64,000 bases of DNA from Chryseobacterium sp. CH21 (GCF_004119445.1 NZ_QICI01000071.1:1-64000); one strand, 5' to 3'; shown: positions 28,098 to 37,073, counted from the stretch's first letter. Numbers and translations: made by a program. The notes: generated from the sequence alone by a model not told the origin.

Positions 28098-28107
28098 ATG
28101 TTAGTTT

Positions 28108-28134
28108 TTATACATTAGTAAATATAATGTATAA
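28108..28134. promoter_or_regulatory. Perfect palindrome over the promoter of the DUF5687/ABC/DyP operon
   Basis: TTATACATTA (28108-28117) and TAATGTATAA (28125-28134) are exact inverted copies with a 7-base spacer. The element starts 11 bases before the start codon at 28097. On the minus strand it contains TATATTTA, one base from the -7 consensus. A dimeric repressor (for example GntR or TetR type) bound here would block transcription. No dedicated regulator gene adjoins it. Confidence 0.5.
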
Positions 28135-28172
28135 TATGTTACAAGTTTTTAAATAAAAATGTAGTTTAATTG

Positions 28173-29822
28173 TTATCCTATAAGCTCTTTTGCCTGTGCT
28201 AAGGCGGCTTCGGTAATTTTACTTCCGGAAAGCAGCTGGGCAATTTCGTTCAGTTTTTCTTCGTTACTCAAAGGAATGATAGTAGATTGTGTTCTTCCGG
28301 AAATATCCTGCTTTACTACTTTATAGTTATCATTTCCTTTTGCAGCTACCTGTGCCAGATGGGAAATAACGATCAATTGCATGTCTTCCGACATTTCTCT
28401 CATCAGGTTTCCTATTTCTTCAGCTACTTTTCCTGAAACTCCGGTATCAATTTCGTCCAGAATCAGGGTTGGAAGTTCATCGCTTTCTGCAATAATTTTC
28501 TTTACAGCAAGCATTACTCTTGATCTTTCTCCTCCGGAAATAGCAGTCTGAATCGGTTTCAAAGGAAAGCCGGAATTCGCTTGAAACAACAACTGGATAT
28601 TTTCTTTACCAAACTGGTTGAATTCCTCAGCATCCTGCAACTCGATATCTACTTTTGCTTTTTCCAGTCCTAATTTTTTAAGAAGACTTTCTGCTTTTTT
28701 GATGAAAACAGCAATGTTTTTGTGTCTGTTTTTGGAAAGCCTTGCAGCAAGAGTTTGAAGTGTTTTTTCTTTTTGAGAAATATTTTCTTCTGTTTCTTCA
28801 ATCTGTACTTCCAGATCTGAAGCTCCCTTCTGATCTCCTGCCAGTTGATTTCTGATCTCAATCAGTTCATTAAGATCTGAAACGTTATGCTTAAGAAATA
28901 AGGCGTTAATTTTATTATTAAGATCGGTAAGATAAACCAGATTTTCCGGGTTGATTTCAACTCTTTCTGCTTCATGTTCCAGCTCGGAAATGATATCTTT
29001 AAGCTCTACAAAAGAGGTCTCCAACCTTTCATCAAGTTCGGCAAAACTAGTAGATACTTCAGAAATCTTTGAAAGCTTGTTGGTTGCTTCATGAAAGAAA
29101 GATAATATTCCTATTTCTTCCTGATGGAATCTGGATAGGATTTGCCCAACATTTTCAGAGATCATTCCTGCATTTTCCTGAATAGAAAGTTGGTTCTGAA
29201 TATCTTCATAGTCTACATCATCCAGCTTGAGTTCTTCCAGTTCATTAAGCAAAAATTCTTTGTAAACGCTTTCTTTATTAGATTCTGAAAGTTGGGTTTT
29301 GAGTTTTTTCAACAATAATTTAAGATTCTGAAAGTCAGAAAACTCCTGCTGATACTCTTCGATGATCTTTTTATTTTCAGAAAGTCCGTCTATAATTTTA
29401 AACTGATATTCTGAGGTAAAAAGATTGGATGTTTCAAACTGGGAATGAATATCAATTAATTGTGAGGAAAGCTCCTTAAGAATATCCAGCGTTACCGGTA
29501 CATCATTAATGAAGGCACGGGATTTTCCTGATGGAAGGATTTCTCTTCTGATAATGGTCTGATGCTCATAGTCCAGATCATTTTCGATAAAGAATTTTTT
29601 AAACTGATTATTAAGTGAAAACTCGGTTTCCACTACACTTTTCTCATCCGTTTTGGCAATAGATTTTACATCTGCTCTTTCCCCTAAAATAAGACGAAGA
29701 GCACCCAAGACAATAGATTTACCTGCCCCTGTTTCACCGGTAATCACCTGTAAACCATTTTTTAATGATACATCAAGGGTATCAATCAGGGCAAAGTTTT
29801 TAATGTAAATTCTAGAAAGCAT
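28173..29822 (-). CDS. recN: DNA repair protein RecN
   Basis: An SMC-like ATPase for double-strand-break repair, 549 residues. The N-terminal ATPase half has LSRIYIKNFALIDTL and Walker A GETGAGKSIVLGAL. A long coiled coil covers about 160-370. The C-terminal half has the signature AISGGERSRVMLAVK, Walker B LPTLILDEIDTGVSG and ISHLAQVAA. It follows the DUF4835 gene in the same order (coaBC, DUF4835, recN) seen in many flavobacteria. Confidence 0.97.
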   Translation of the reverse strand: MLSRIYIKNFALIDTLDVSLKNGLQVITGETGAGKSIVLGALRLILGERADVKSIAKTDEKSVVETEFSLNNQFKKFFIENDLDYEHQTIIRREILPSGKSRAFINDVPVTLDILKELSSQLIDIHSQFETSNLFTSEYQFKIIDGLSENKKIIEEYQQEFSDFQNLKLLLKKLKTQLSESNKESVYKEFLLNELEELKLDDVDYEDIQNQLSIQENAGMISENVGQILSRFHQEEIGILSFFHEATNKLSKISEVSTSFAELDERLETSFVELKDIISELEHEAERVEINPENLVYLTDLNNKINALFLKHNVSDLNELIEIRNQLAGDQKGASDLEVQIEETEENISQKEKTLQTLAARLSKNRHKNIAVFIKKAESLLKKLGLEKAKVDIELQDAEEFNQFGKENIQLLFQANSGFPLKPIQTAISGGERSRVMLAVKKIIAESDELPTLILDEIDTGVSGKVAEEIGNLMREMSEDMQLIVISHLAQVAAKGNDNYKVVKQDISGRTQSTIIPLSNEEKLNEIAQLLSGSKITEAALAQAKELIG

Positions 29823-29938
29823 TGATAATCCGGGTTATGATCCAATTTGAATTTGAACTGTAAAAATAAGTTTTTTTTTATTGAAGTAAGAAAATGTTTT
29901 TTGAATACTTTTTAATGCTCAAACTTATTCACAGATTT

Positions 29939-30841
29939 TTATACTTTCCACTTATTCCACTTATTATCAATGTTTTTCGGCGAAAGAATGATCATTGTCT
30001 GTTTAAGATCATTAAGAATCAACCCCCCATTATTTCCGGAATTGAAAATATTGAAGATTTCATCACTTTTGGTATCCATAAACAGGTTAAAGAAAAATGC
30101 CTGCTGAAAACTGTTTTCGTACATTTTCAATTGCATCAGGGCGTCAAAAATTACTTTTTCCCGGCAGTCTGATCCTGGTTGAAAAGATTATCCAATCCTG
30201 CTCTGTGGTAAGTATAATGGTAGAACGTAACTGATTCCAGTTGGGGTTCATGATTTCGTTAATCAAAATAGAGCGGCTTCTCGGTTCATTAATGGTATTC
30301 CAGCCTTCGTAGTTTCTGTTTTGGGAGTTTTGTGCTATCTGCTGTGCTTTTGCAAACCATTGTGAACCGCCCATAGACTGAAAGCTATCTCCGTCTAATC
30401 CTAAAATAACATAAATATAAAAGCTGACTACATCTGTTAAATTTTTACCTGAAAACTGTCTTTCATTGAATATAAGACTTTCATTTTCAACATATTCAAA
30501 GGCAAATCTCTGATCCTGAAGATTCAGTAAAGGGGATTCGTACGTTGTATTATAAACGGGGCGCATTGCCTGAACAACAATAGATCCTTTGAATTTATTA
30601 CCATCCCTTTCTCCAATAACAACAGAAAATCCGCATTTTATTTTTTCAAAATTCTGAAGCTTCTTCCCTGTCCAGCTAGTATTGTTGATAAAGTCTCTGA
30701 GACTCTTTTCCAATGCTTTATATGCCTGCTGGTTACTTCCACCAAGTTGCTGGGCATTTACCTGAACTGTTGCCAGCAATTCCTGAGAAAAGCTTTGGGT
30801 ATATATAAAAAGCAGAAAAAATAAACTTATAATTTTTTCAT
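29939..30841 (-). pseudogene. DUF4835 family exported protein, three apparent frameshifts
   Basis: A DUF4835 protein of about 301 residues if three bases are restored. Its role is unknown; the family is conserved between coaBC and recN in Flavobacteriia. Start: ATG at 30841 with six A; a seventh would give MKKIISLFFLLFIYTQSFSQ, a signal peptide, joining the frame LLATVQVNAQQLGGSNQQ (30779 to about 30220). Near 30214-30218 the frame moves by one to YTYHRAGLDNLFNQDQTAGKK. At 30155-30159 it moves again to VIFDALMQLKMYENSFQQ and ends NKWNKWKV at 29939. Each break is one missing base, in or beside a short run. The protein text between breaks is well conserved, which argues for sequence errors. Confidence 0.8.
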
Positions 30842-30878
30842 TGTCTACTAAAAAATTGAGAACGGAAATTTATTAAAA

Positions 30879-32084
30879 TTATTTTAAAAGTTGAGACTCA
30901 ACAAAATTAAGAATATCTTTTGCTACATCGTCTTTAGATTTCAGATTGAATTCTTTCTTTTCCGTTTTGGTAAATATCTTGATTTTATTGGTATCATTCT
31001 TAAAACCAGCGCCTTCATCACGAAGAGAGTTTAACACAATCATATCCAGGTTTTTCTTTTCCAGCTTTCCTTTTGCATTTTCTTCTTCGTTCTGGGTTTC
31101 CAGAGCAAATCCTACTAAAAACTGGTGCGTTTTCTTTTCGCCCATGGTTTTAAGAATATCTGGGTTCTTTACCAGTTCTATCGTCAGGTTTTCATCATTC
31201 TTTTTGATTTTCTCCTTTGCCACTTCTTTGGGAGCATAATCAGCCACTGCTGCACTGGCAATTCCAATGTCTATTTTATCATAGAACTCAAATACTTTTG
31301 CCAGCATCTCTTTCGCTGAAGTTACTTTATGAAGCTCCACATTCGGATCATTGATCGTTTGAACACTTGGCCCTGAAATCAGAATTACTTTTGCTCCTCT
31401 TTTGGAAGCTTCTTCTGCCAGAGAAAAGCCCATTTTACCTGATGAATGGTTTCCGATAAACCTTACCGGATCAATAGCTTCGTAGGTAGGTCCAGCAGTA
31501 ATCAATACTGTTTTTCCATCAAGGCTTTTGGTTTGATTGCTATTAAAAAAATAATTTTCAACGGTATGAAAAATAGTTGCCGGCTCTGCCATTCTTCCCT
31601 GCCCTATGAGACCACTTGCAAGTTCTCCATTTTCAGCAGGAATAATAATATGTCCAAAGCTTTCAGCAAGTTCCAGATTCTTCTTTGTAGAAGGGTGTGC
31701 GTACATGTCAAGATCCATTGCAGGAGCAATGAATACCGGACATTTTGCAGACATATACGTTGCTATAACCAGATTATCACACATCCCGTGGATCATTTTA
31801 GACAATGTATTGGCAGTGCAGGGAGCTACGATCATAACATCTGCCCAAAGTGCCATTTCCACATGGCTGTTCCATGTTCCGTTATCATTGTAAAATTCCG
31901 AATACACTGGTTTTTTGGATAGTGTAGAAAGGCTTAGTTTCGTCACAAAATGTTCTGCATCAGGAGTCATAATGACTTGTACATCGGCTCCTTTCTTCAC
32001 AAAATCTCTTATCAGAAAGTGAATTTTGTAGGCTGCAATTCCTCCAGAGACAGCGATAAGTATCTTTTTACCGGAAACACTCAT
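30879..32084 (-). CDS. coaBC: Bifunctional CoaBC (phosphopantothenoylcysteine synthetase/decarboxylase)
   Basis: Two steps of coenzyme A synthesis in the cytoplasm: addition of cysteine to 4'-phosphopantothenate, then decarboxylation. Length is 401 residues. The N-terminal flavoprotein half (CoaC) begins KKILIAVSGGIAAYK and has the substrate-binding PAMDLDMYAHP; the C-terminal half (CoaB) begins KTVLITAGPTYEAIDPVRFIGN with KKNDENLTIELVKNPDIL. It lies between rpoZ and the DUF4835 gene, its usual neighbours in Bacteroidota. Confidence 0.97.
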   Translation of the reverse strand: MSVSGKKILIAVSGGIAAYKIHFLIRDFVKKGADVQVIMTPDAEHFVTKLSLSTLSKKPVYSEFYNDNGTWNSHVEMALWADVMIVAPCTANTLSKMIHGMCDNLVIATYMSAKCPVFIAPAMDLDMYAHPSTKKNLELAESFGHIIIPAENGELASGLIGQGRMAEPATIFHTVENYFFNSNQTKSLDGKTVLITAGPTYEAIDPVRFIGNHSSGKMGFSLAEEASKRGAKVILISGPSVQTINDPNVELHKVTSAKEMLAKVFEFYDKIDIGIASAAVADYAPKEVAKEKIKKNDENLTIELVKNPDILKTMGEKKTHQFLVGFALETQNEEENAKGKLEKKNLDMIVLNSLRDEGAGFKNDTNKIKIFTKTEKKEFNLKSKDDVAKDILNFVESQLLK

Positions 32085-32151
32085 TTAGTTCTAATTTTTT
32101 GAATTACTAAAATACTTATTTTTTCCCACACAATCAGGCTTTAAAACAACA

Positions 32152-32186
32152 AAGGTCATAAAAGAAAAGATTTCCTTTATGACCTT
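32152..32186 (-). terminator. Terminator-like hairpin after rpoZ
   Basis: AAGGTCATAAA and TTTATGACCTT form a perfect 11-bp stem with a 13-base loop, followed by TTTGTTGTTTT on the minus strand. It is 23 bases past the restored rpoZ stop at 32209. Confidence 0.65.
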
Positions 32187-32208
32187 CATTTATAAAAACA
32201 CAGAAGAT

Positions 32209-32531
32209 TTATTTTCTTTCTTCTGTTTTTCTGAAATAAACATCTTCGTTTAACCATTCTTCAATAGCAATTGAAGTTGGCTTTGGAAGCTTTTCGTAAT
32301 GTTTAGAGATCTCAATTTGTTCTCTGTTTCGAAAACCTCTTCTAATGTAGAATTGTGAACGGCAAATTCATCCAATTTGTTGTGAAGTTCCGTACGGATC
32401 TCCGCATTGATCTGCTCTGCTCTCTTTCCCATGATAACAATAGCTTCATAGATTGAACCTACTTTATCTTCAATCTTATCTTTATCGTAAGTAATTGTAT
32501 TTACTTCTGCTTTTGTATCTTTTACACTCAT
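32209..32531 (-). CDS. rpoZ: RNA polymerase omega subunit (Bacteroidota type), apparent frameshift
   Basis: The small omega subunit that helps assemble RNA polymerase. As read, the frame from 32531 stops at 32250 (93 residues) and its last ~25 residues are out of family. With one more T in the run at 32327-32329 (coding GAAAAC, not GAAAC) the frame continues EVFENREQIEISKHYEKLPKP and ends WLNEDVYFRKTEERK at 32209, 107 residues, the expected form. Because this is a core gene, the lost base most likely reflects a sequencing or assembly error. The terminator at 32152 fits the longer version. Confidence 0.85.
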
Positions 32532-32573
32532 TTTGAGAAAATTATTTTTATTTTAAGATGGCAAATTTACGAA

Positions 32574-33569
32574 TTATCTTTGAATTTTGAAAGTCGCTGC
32601 CGGAGGGGGGGTCTTAAGTGCTGCACTGTCCCTCTGTAACTGCATTGCTTTCTTTTCATTGCTGATCTGATCTTTAATTTGCTGTTCAGTTTTATCTTTA
32701 GCAGCCAATTTCTCAGCCTCTTTTTTCTGTTTTGCAGTTAAAACTGCCATTCTTGCTTCGGTTTGTTTTTTAACAACCACAAAGTTTTGTTTTTCCTTTT
32801 CCAGTTTTTCTCTAAGCTCTGTTGCTGTCTTTGAATATTCTGTATTAGGAAGTTCCTTTTCTACCAGTCTTGTATATGTCAATGCACTTTCAATACGCTC
32901 ATCTTTAAGACTATAAACAGATTTTGTTGCCAGTTCATAACGGGATTTCATGATATAATCATAAATCTTTGAACGAAGTTTTGTACTTGGAAAATCTTCC
33001 AAAACGTTTTCCAAAGCTACATTTGCGGCTTTGTACTCTCCCATTTTGTAATATTGTTTTCCATTTTCAAAAGCTTTAAATTCAAGCTTATAAGACAGTT
33101 CATCAATTAATTGGCTGATATTTTTAGATCTTTCAGAGTTTGGATAATTGTTCAGAAATTCCTGAAGCTCATTAATGGCCAATTCTGTACTGGACTGATC
33201 TAAATTATAATCCATAGATCCTTCATAATAGCACAATGCAGACATATATGCTGCTTCTTCAGCTCTCGGATCTTTCGGAAAACTTACTGCAAAGTTTTTA
33301 AACTGGTGACCTGCCAGCTTATAGCTCTTATCATAATAGTTAGCATAAGCCGTGTTGAAACCTACATTAGGAAAATCATCAGTTCCTGCCACAAGATTCG
33401 CTAGTCTGTCATAAAGAGCCAATGCATTTTTCCACTTTTTCTTAGCGAAATTTTCATTAGCTGCTTTTAAGATAAACTCTTTATCAGCACTCCTCATTGC
33501 TCTTTCCTGCTGGCTTACACAAGATGAAATCACCGCTACAGCGAAAAGACCTAAAATATATTTTTTCAT
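32574..33569 (-). CDS. bamD: Outer membrane protein assembly factor BamD
   Basis: A lipoprotein of the BAM complex that folds outer-membrane proteins. The 331-residue protein has a lipobox ending in Cys (AVISSCVSQ). TPR-like repeats follow from about 35 to 265 (NFAKKKWKNALALYDRL, AAYMSALCYYEGS, YYKMGEYKAANVALENVL). The C-terminal extension (about 265-331) is Lys/Gln-rich and ends with a Pro stretch; a run of seven C codes for it, which would make this end sensitive to indels. It is 43 bases upstream of rpoZ. Confidence 0.92.
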   Translation of the reverse strand: MKKYILGLFAVAVISSCVSQQERAMRSADKEFILKAANENFAKKKWKNALALYDRLANLVAGTDDFPNVGFNTAYANYYDKSYKLAGHQFKNFAVSFPKDPRAEEAAYMSALCYYEGSMDYNLDQSSTELAINELQEFLNNYPNSERSKNISQLIDELSYKLEFKAFENGKQYYKMGEYKAANVALENVLEDFPSTKLRSKIYDYIMKSRYELATKSVYSLKDERIESALTYTRLVEKELPNTEYSKTATELREKLEKEKQNFVVVKKQTEARMAVLTAKQKKEAEKLAAKDKTEQQIKDQISNEKKAMQLQRDSAALKTPPPAATFKIQR

Positions 33570-33671
33570 ATAAAAAATTCAACAGTTTTCGGATTATACA
33601 GCCGATTTACTAATTTGCAAAAATATAACTTTTTTATCAATAGATTTTTTTTATGAATATTTAACGTAATT

Positions 33672-34301
33672 TTAGTCTGCAGCGTATCCCAAAATGGCAA
33701 AAACACTTAATAAAAGATTCATTCTTACCTTTTTCTCAGCTTCTTTTGCATAGGTTTCTTCATTTTTGCTCGGAACATAGAGCTCATAAAAATTTTTATT
33801 CCTGATTACAAATAGCGTAGAACCGATAATCATCGTAAGGATATCTTCAGGTTTGGGAGTAAAAGTAAAAACTCCGGAAGCCACTCCTTTTTTGATGACT
33901 TCATCCAGCTTTTTTACGAATAACTGATAGAAATCAAGCAATTCATCTTTCAGATTTTCTGTATGACGAAGCTCCTGGGTAACGAAACCATGGAAATAGT
34001 TATACTTGAACAACTGAGAAACGATATATTTAATCATCTCTCTCATCTGCATTTCCGGTTTCCCATCTTTGATGGTATCCGCAAATTCTGAAAAATTTTC
34101 TCTGGTCTTCAGTACCCTGTACTGATAGAGATAAGACATCATTTTCTCTTTAGAACCGAAGTAATAAGAGATCATGGCGACATTGATATTGGCTTTGGAA
34201 CAAATATCCCTTACAGAGGTTCCCTCATATCCTTTCTTGGCGATGAGCTCTTCTGCAATATCCAATATGTGAATCTGTTTTTCTGTAAATTTTCTTTTCA
34301 T
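33672..34301 (-). CDS. TetR/AcrR-family transcriptional regulator
   Basis: A 209-residue repressor-type protein from ATG 34301. The frame is open to a GTG at 34310, but MKRKFTEKQIHILDIAEELI is the normal start. The helix-turn-helix is SVRDICSKANINVAMISYYFGSKEKMMSYL (about 33-62). The C-terminal ligand domain has no specific match. It is transcribed divergently from the TatD gene, with fewer than 100 bases between them, so it may act there; this is inference. Confidence 0.92.
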   Translation of the reverse strand: MKRKFTEKQIHILDIAEELIAKKGYEGTSVRDICSKANINVAMISYYFGSKEKMMSYLYQYRVLKTRENFSEFADTIKDGKPEMQMREMIKYIVSQLFKYNYFHGFVTQELRHTENLKDELLDFYQLFVKKLDEVIKKGVASGVFTFTPKPEDILTMIIGSTLFVIRNKNFYELYVPSKNEETYAKEAEKKVRMNLLLSVFAILGYAAD

Positions 34302-34397
34302 GAAGTGCACTTTGAGTAAAGTTAAGAAATTTTTAACACATTTATAAACGATTGTTTAATAATTTTAAATTAAATCTGAAAAACGCTACTTTTGAAC

Positions 34398-35021
34398 ATG
34401 GAATTTTTTGATTTTCACCATCATAAAAAATATATCAGAAACGGAATTTATAATCTTGCGAAAGAAATTCCGCCTGATTTCCCCTATTCTATAGGAATTC
34501 ATCCGAACGATATTGACATAAACAATCTTGAACAGCAGTTTTCATGGATGAAAAGTATGATGTTTCAAAATTGTTTTGCGATTGGTGAATGTGGTCTGGA
34601 TTCTTTGGTTTCTGTGGATCAGAAAATTCAGGAAGAAGTTTTCTTAAGGCAGATCATGATTGCCAATGAAGTAAAAAAACCTATTATTATTCATTGTGTA
34701 AGAAAATTTTATGAAGTTATTTCTTTCAGGAAAAAATCCGGGCAGCCTATGATTATTCATGGTTTCAACAAAAAAAGACAGATTGCCGAAGATCTTCTGG
34801 CTCATAATTTTTATCTGAGTTTTGGAAAAGCTGTTTTGTATAATTTATCTTTGCAGGATATTTTAAAAAACACTCCATTAGACAAATTCTTTTTAGAAAC
34901 TGACAATGAAGATTTTAACATCGAAGAATTGTATGAAAAAGTTTCAGAAATAAAAGGTATTTCTTTGGAACAGCTTAATGAACAAATTTTAGAAAATTTA
35001 GAGACGATAAAAAATGGATAA
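34398..35021 (+). CDS. TatD-family metal-dependent hydrolase
   Basis: A 207-residue member of the TatD nuclease/hydrolase family, shorter than the usual ~255 residues. Metal-site features kept: FDFHHHKKY at the N-terminus, AIGECGLD (Glu ligand), PIIIHCVRKF (His) and MIIHGFNKK (His), with LETDNED near the end. The N-terminal FDxHxH is changed to FDFHHH. The start is ATG 34398; an in-frame TTG at 34392 is part of a perfect -7 element TACTTTTG (34387-34394). If that element is used, the transcript would begin almost at the ATG, i.e. leaderless. It overlaps the next gene by 8 bases. Confidence 0.85.
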   Translation: MEFFDFHHHKKYIRNGIYNLAKEIPPDFPYSIGIHPNDIDINNLEQQFSWMKSMMFQNCFAIGECGLDSLVSVDQKIQEEVFLRQIMIANEVKKPIIIHCVRKFYEVISFRKKSGQPMIIHGFNKKRQIAEDLLAHNFYLSFGKAVLYNLSLQDILKNTPLDKFFLETDNEDFNIEELYEKVSEIKGISLEQLNEQILENLETIKNG

Positions 35022-35739
35022 GTACTGGTTGGAAAGAACAGAACTTCTGGTAAAAGAAGAAGGTTTGGAAAAATTGAATAAAGCCACTGTTTTAGTTGTT
35101 GGTTTAGGTGGAGTAGGTTCTTTTGCGGCTGAATTTCTGGCCAGAGCCGGAGTAGGAAATATGACGATTGTGGATGGTGATACTGTGGACATTACCAATA
35201 TCAACAGACAGTTACCAGCCTTACGTTCTACTGTTGGAAAACATAAAGTAGAGGTTGTTGCCGAAAGACTTTTAGATATTAATCCTGATCTTAACTTAAC
35301 CAAAATCAATGAGTTTCTAAATCCTGAAAGAATGGATGAAGTGTTGGATTCTGCAAAATTTGATTATGTTTTGGACTGTATCGACAGTGTTACTCCAAAA
35401 CTTTGTCTGATTATTGCTGCCAAAAGAAGAAGGATAAAAATCGTAAGTTCAATGGGAGCCGGCGGAAAGACCGATCCAAGTAAGGTTATGGTAAGAGATA
35501 TCAGCAAAACGGAACATTGCCACCTAGCAAGACAGGTAAGAAAAAGACTGAAAAAGGTAAAAATTGACAAAGGAGTTCGTTGTGTTTTTGCAAATGACAT
35601 TCAGGATGAAGAAAGCTTGAAAATGACTGACGGAACCAATTATAAAAGATCTTTTTACGGAACCATAAGCTATATGCCTGCCATTTTCGGGTTGTATACC
35701 GCTTCTGAAGTAATCAATCATTTATTAAATCAGGATTAA
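35014..35739 (+). CDS. tcdA: ThiF/E1-like adenylyltransferase, likely tRNA threonylcarbamoyladenosine dehydratase
   Basis: A 241-residue ThiF-fold ATPase. It has the nucleotide loop VVGLGGVGSFAAEFLARAGVG, the DGDTVDITNINRQLPAL block (Asp and Arg contacts) and DCIDSVTPK. Length and sequence fit TcdA (CsdL), which cyclises t6A in ANN-decoding tRNAs; closely related ThiF or MoeB proteins are the alternative, but ThiS/MoaD partners are absent here. It overlaps the TatD gene by 8 bases and forms a two-gene operon with it. Confidence 0.9.
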   Translation: MDKYWLERTELLVKEEGLEKLNKATVLVVGLGGVGSFAAEFLARAGVGNMTIVDGDTVDITNINRQLPALRSTVGKHKVEVVAERLLDINPDLNLTKINEFLNPERMDEVLDSAKFDYVLDCIDSVTPKLCLIIAAKRRRIKIVSSMGAGGKTDPSKVMVRDISKTEHCHLARQVRKRLKKVKIDKGVRCVFANDIQDEESLKMTDGTNYKRSFYGTISYMPAIFGLYTASEVINHLLNQD

Positions 35740-35743
35740 AATA

Positions 35744-35811
35744 TTTTCTCGCGTATTTCACAGATTTTCAAAACGATTTTCGTCTATTAATTTGTGAAAT
35801 CTGTGAGAAAA
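35744..35811. repeat. Imperfect palindromic intergenic repeat, copy 1
   Basis: The left arm (from TTTTCTCGCG through ATTTCACAGATT) is inverted in the right arm (AATTTGTGAAAT through CTGTGAGAAAA), with roughly 19 of 25 positions matching. It shares the CACAGATT / AATCTGTG words with two other copies in this window (36281-36310, 54070-54163). It sits between the tcdA-like gene and rnpA and may also act as a terminator. Confidence 0.6.
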
Positions 35812-35839
35812 AAATAAAAAATATATTTACACTTCGTAA

Positions 35840-36211
35840 ATGACAAATTCCAAATATCCCAGAGCGGATAAGCTCAAAAAAAATACGGAAATCAGTTTGC
35901 TTTTTGATAAAGGCAAATGGAGAACCAGTGGAAATCTGAGAATTATAATTCTGAAAGACAAACCTAACTTTCCTGTAGAATCAGCAAGATTCGGGGTTTC
36001 TGTTTCTAAAAGATATTTTAAAAGAGCTGTACACAGGAATCGTATCAAAAGGTTATTGAGAGAATCTTATCGCTTGAATAAGGATTTATTTAAGCAGGCT
36101 TTTGGAGAGAAAACGATGGCGATGTTGTTTTGGGCTTCTCCTGAGATGCCTCCGAAATTCCAGGATGTGGAAGCTCAGTTTATCAAGCTTTGTGAAGCAC
36201 AGAAAAAGTAA
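35840..36211 (+). CDS. rnpA: Ribonuclease P protein component
   Basis: The protein subunit of RNase P, which matures tRNA 5' ends. It has 123 residues. The family signature RFGVSVSKRYFKRAVHRNRIKRLLRESYR covers about residues 50-80, with the RNR box (HRNRIKR). Start MTNSKYPRADKLKKNTEI fits the family. rpmH is not next to it here. A terminator follows at 36249. Confidence 0.96.
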   Translation: MTNSKYPRADKLKKNTEISLLFDKGKWRTSGNLRIIILKDKPNFPVESARFGVSVSKRYFKRAVHRNRIKRLLRESYRLNKDLFKQAFGEKTMAMLFWASPEMPPKFQDVEAQFIKLCEAQKK

Positions 36212-36248
36212 TCATCTTTTCTAATCTAACAATAGTACAATAATAAAG

Positions 36249-36272
36249 ATCTGTGAGAGTTTTTCTCGCAGA
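36249..36272 (+). terminator. Intrinsic terminator of rnpA
   Basis: ATCTGTGAGA and TCTCGCAGAT (one mismatch) form a stem with a 4-base loop, followed by TTTTTTATTT, about 40 bases after the rnpA stop. Its arms share the CTGTGAGA word with the palindromic repeat family. Confidence 0.75.
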
Positions 36273-36280
36273 TTTTTTAT

Positions 36281-36310
36281 TTCCCACAGATCGCACAGAC
36301 TTACACTGAT
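36281..36310 (+). repeat. Half copy of the palindromic intergenic repeat, copy 2
   Basis: The 30 bases from TTCCCACAGATCGCACAG onward match the left arm of the copy at 54070-54099 at 24 of 30 positions. No right arm follows, so this is a truncated or degenerate copy. Confidence 0.55.
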
Positions 36311-36460
36311 AAAATCTTCTTGCTACTCTCCGGCAAATCACGAATAGTAAAGCTCAAAACCTCGTACCCTGCATCCCGTATTTGGAACTCTAAAATCAAC
36401 AACGCCCAAATATCATATAGTTTTTGTAATTTAGAGAAAACATTAAATCTGAAAATTAAT

Positions 36461-37069
36461 ATGTTAGACAACATTCCTTATTTTTCTTATGTCATCAGTG
36501 CATTTATCGGCATTGGATTAGCGGCTGCTACAGGATTCCGGGTGTTTCTCCCTATGTTTATCGTAAGCCTTTCCTCTTATTTCAACTGGATTCCGATGAA
36601 TGAACATTTTGAGTGGCTTGCAGGGCTTCCAACATTGATAACAACAGGAATTGCTACAGTAGCTGAGATCCTGGCTTATTATATCCCTTTTATTGATCAT
36701 TTATTGGATACCGTTTCTATTCCCATGGCAACGGTTGCAGGTTCTATATTATTTGCAAGTCAGTTTGCTGAATTGGGGACCTTTCCGCAATGGGCATTAG
36801 CATTAATTGCTGGCGGTGGTACAGCGGCTACTATCAGCTCCGGATTTGCAGGAATACGGGCTGCTTCTACCGCTACAACCGGAGGATTAGGTAATTCTGT
36901 GGTAGGGACTACGGAAACAGCAGGTGCTGGTCTTATGTCTGTTCTTGCGATGGCAGCTCCGGTGATTGCAGCAATTTTTGCCGTAATCATTTTAATACTT
37001 GTTATTGTTTTTGGACGGAGAGCCTTGAAAAAATTAAGAGGCAGTAAGGATAAACCTCTGGACATATAA
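36461..37069 (+). CDS. DUF4126 family membrane protein
   Basis: A 202-residue inner-membrane protein. The frame is open from 36320, but the natural start is the ATG at 36461 (MLDNIPYFSYVISAF); the upstream part is hydrophilic and overlaps the repeat region. About five hydrophobic segments contain the DUF4126 marks GLAAATGFRVFLPMF and GGTAATISSGFAGIRAASTATTGG. The function is unknown. A bidirectional terminator follows at 37074. Confidence 0.85.
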   Translation: MLDNIPYFSYVISAFIGIGLAAATGFRVFLPMFIVSLSSYFNWIPMNEHFEWLAGLPTLITTGIATVAEILAYYIPFIDHLLDTVSIPMATVAGSILFASQFAELGTFPQWALALIAGGGTAATISSGFAGIRAASTATTGGLGNSVVGTTETAGAGLMSVLAMAAPVIAAIFAVIILILVIVFGRRALKKLRGSKDKPLDI

Positions 37070-37073
37070 AATA

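Noticed and set aside
36320..36460. Longer start for the DUF4126 protein
   Set aside because: The extra 47 residues are hydrophilic, unlike the family, and the ATG at 36461 gives the normal N-terminus.
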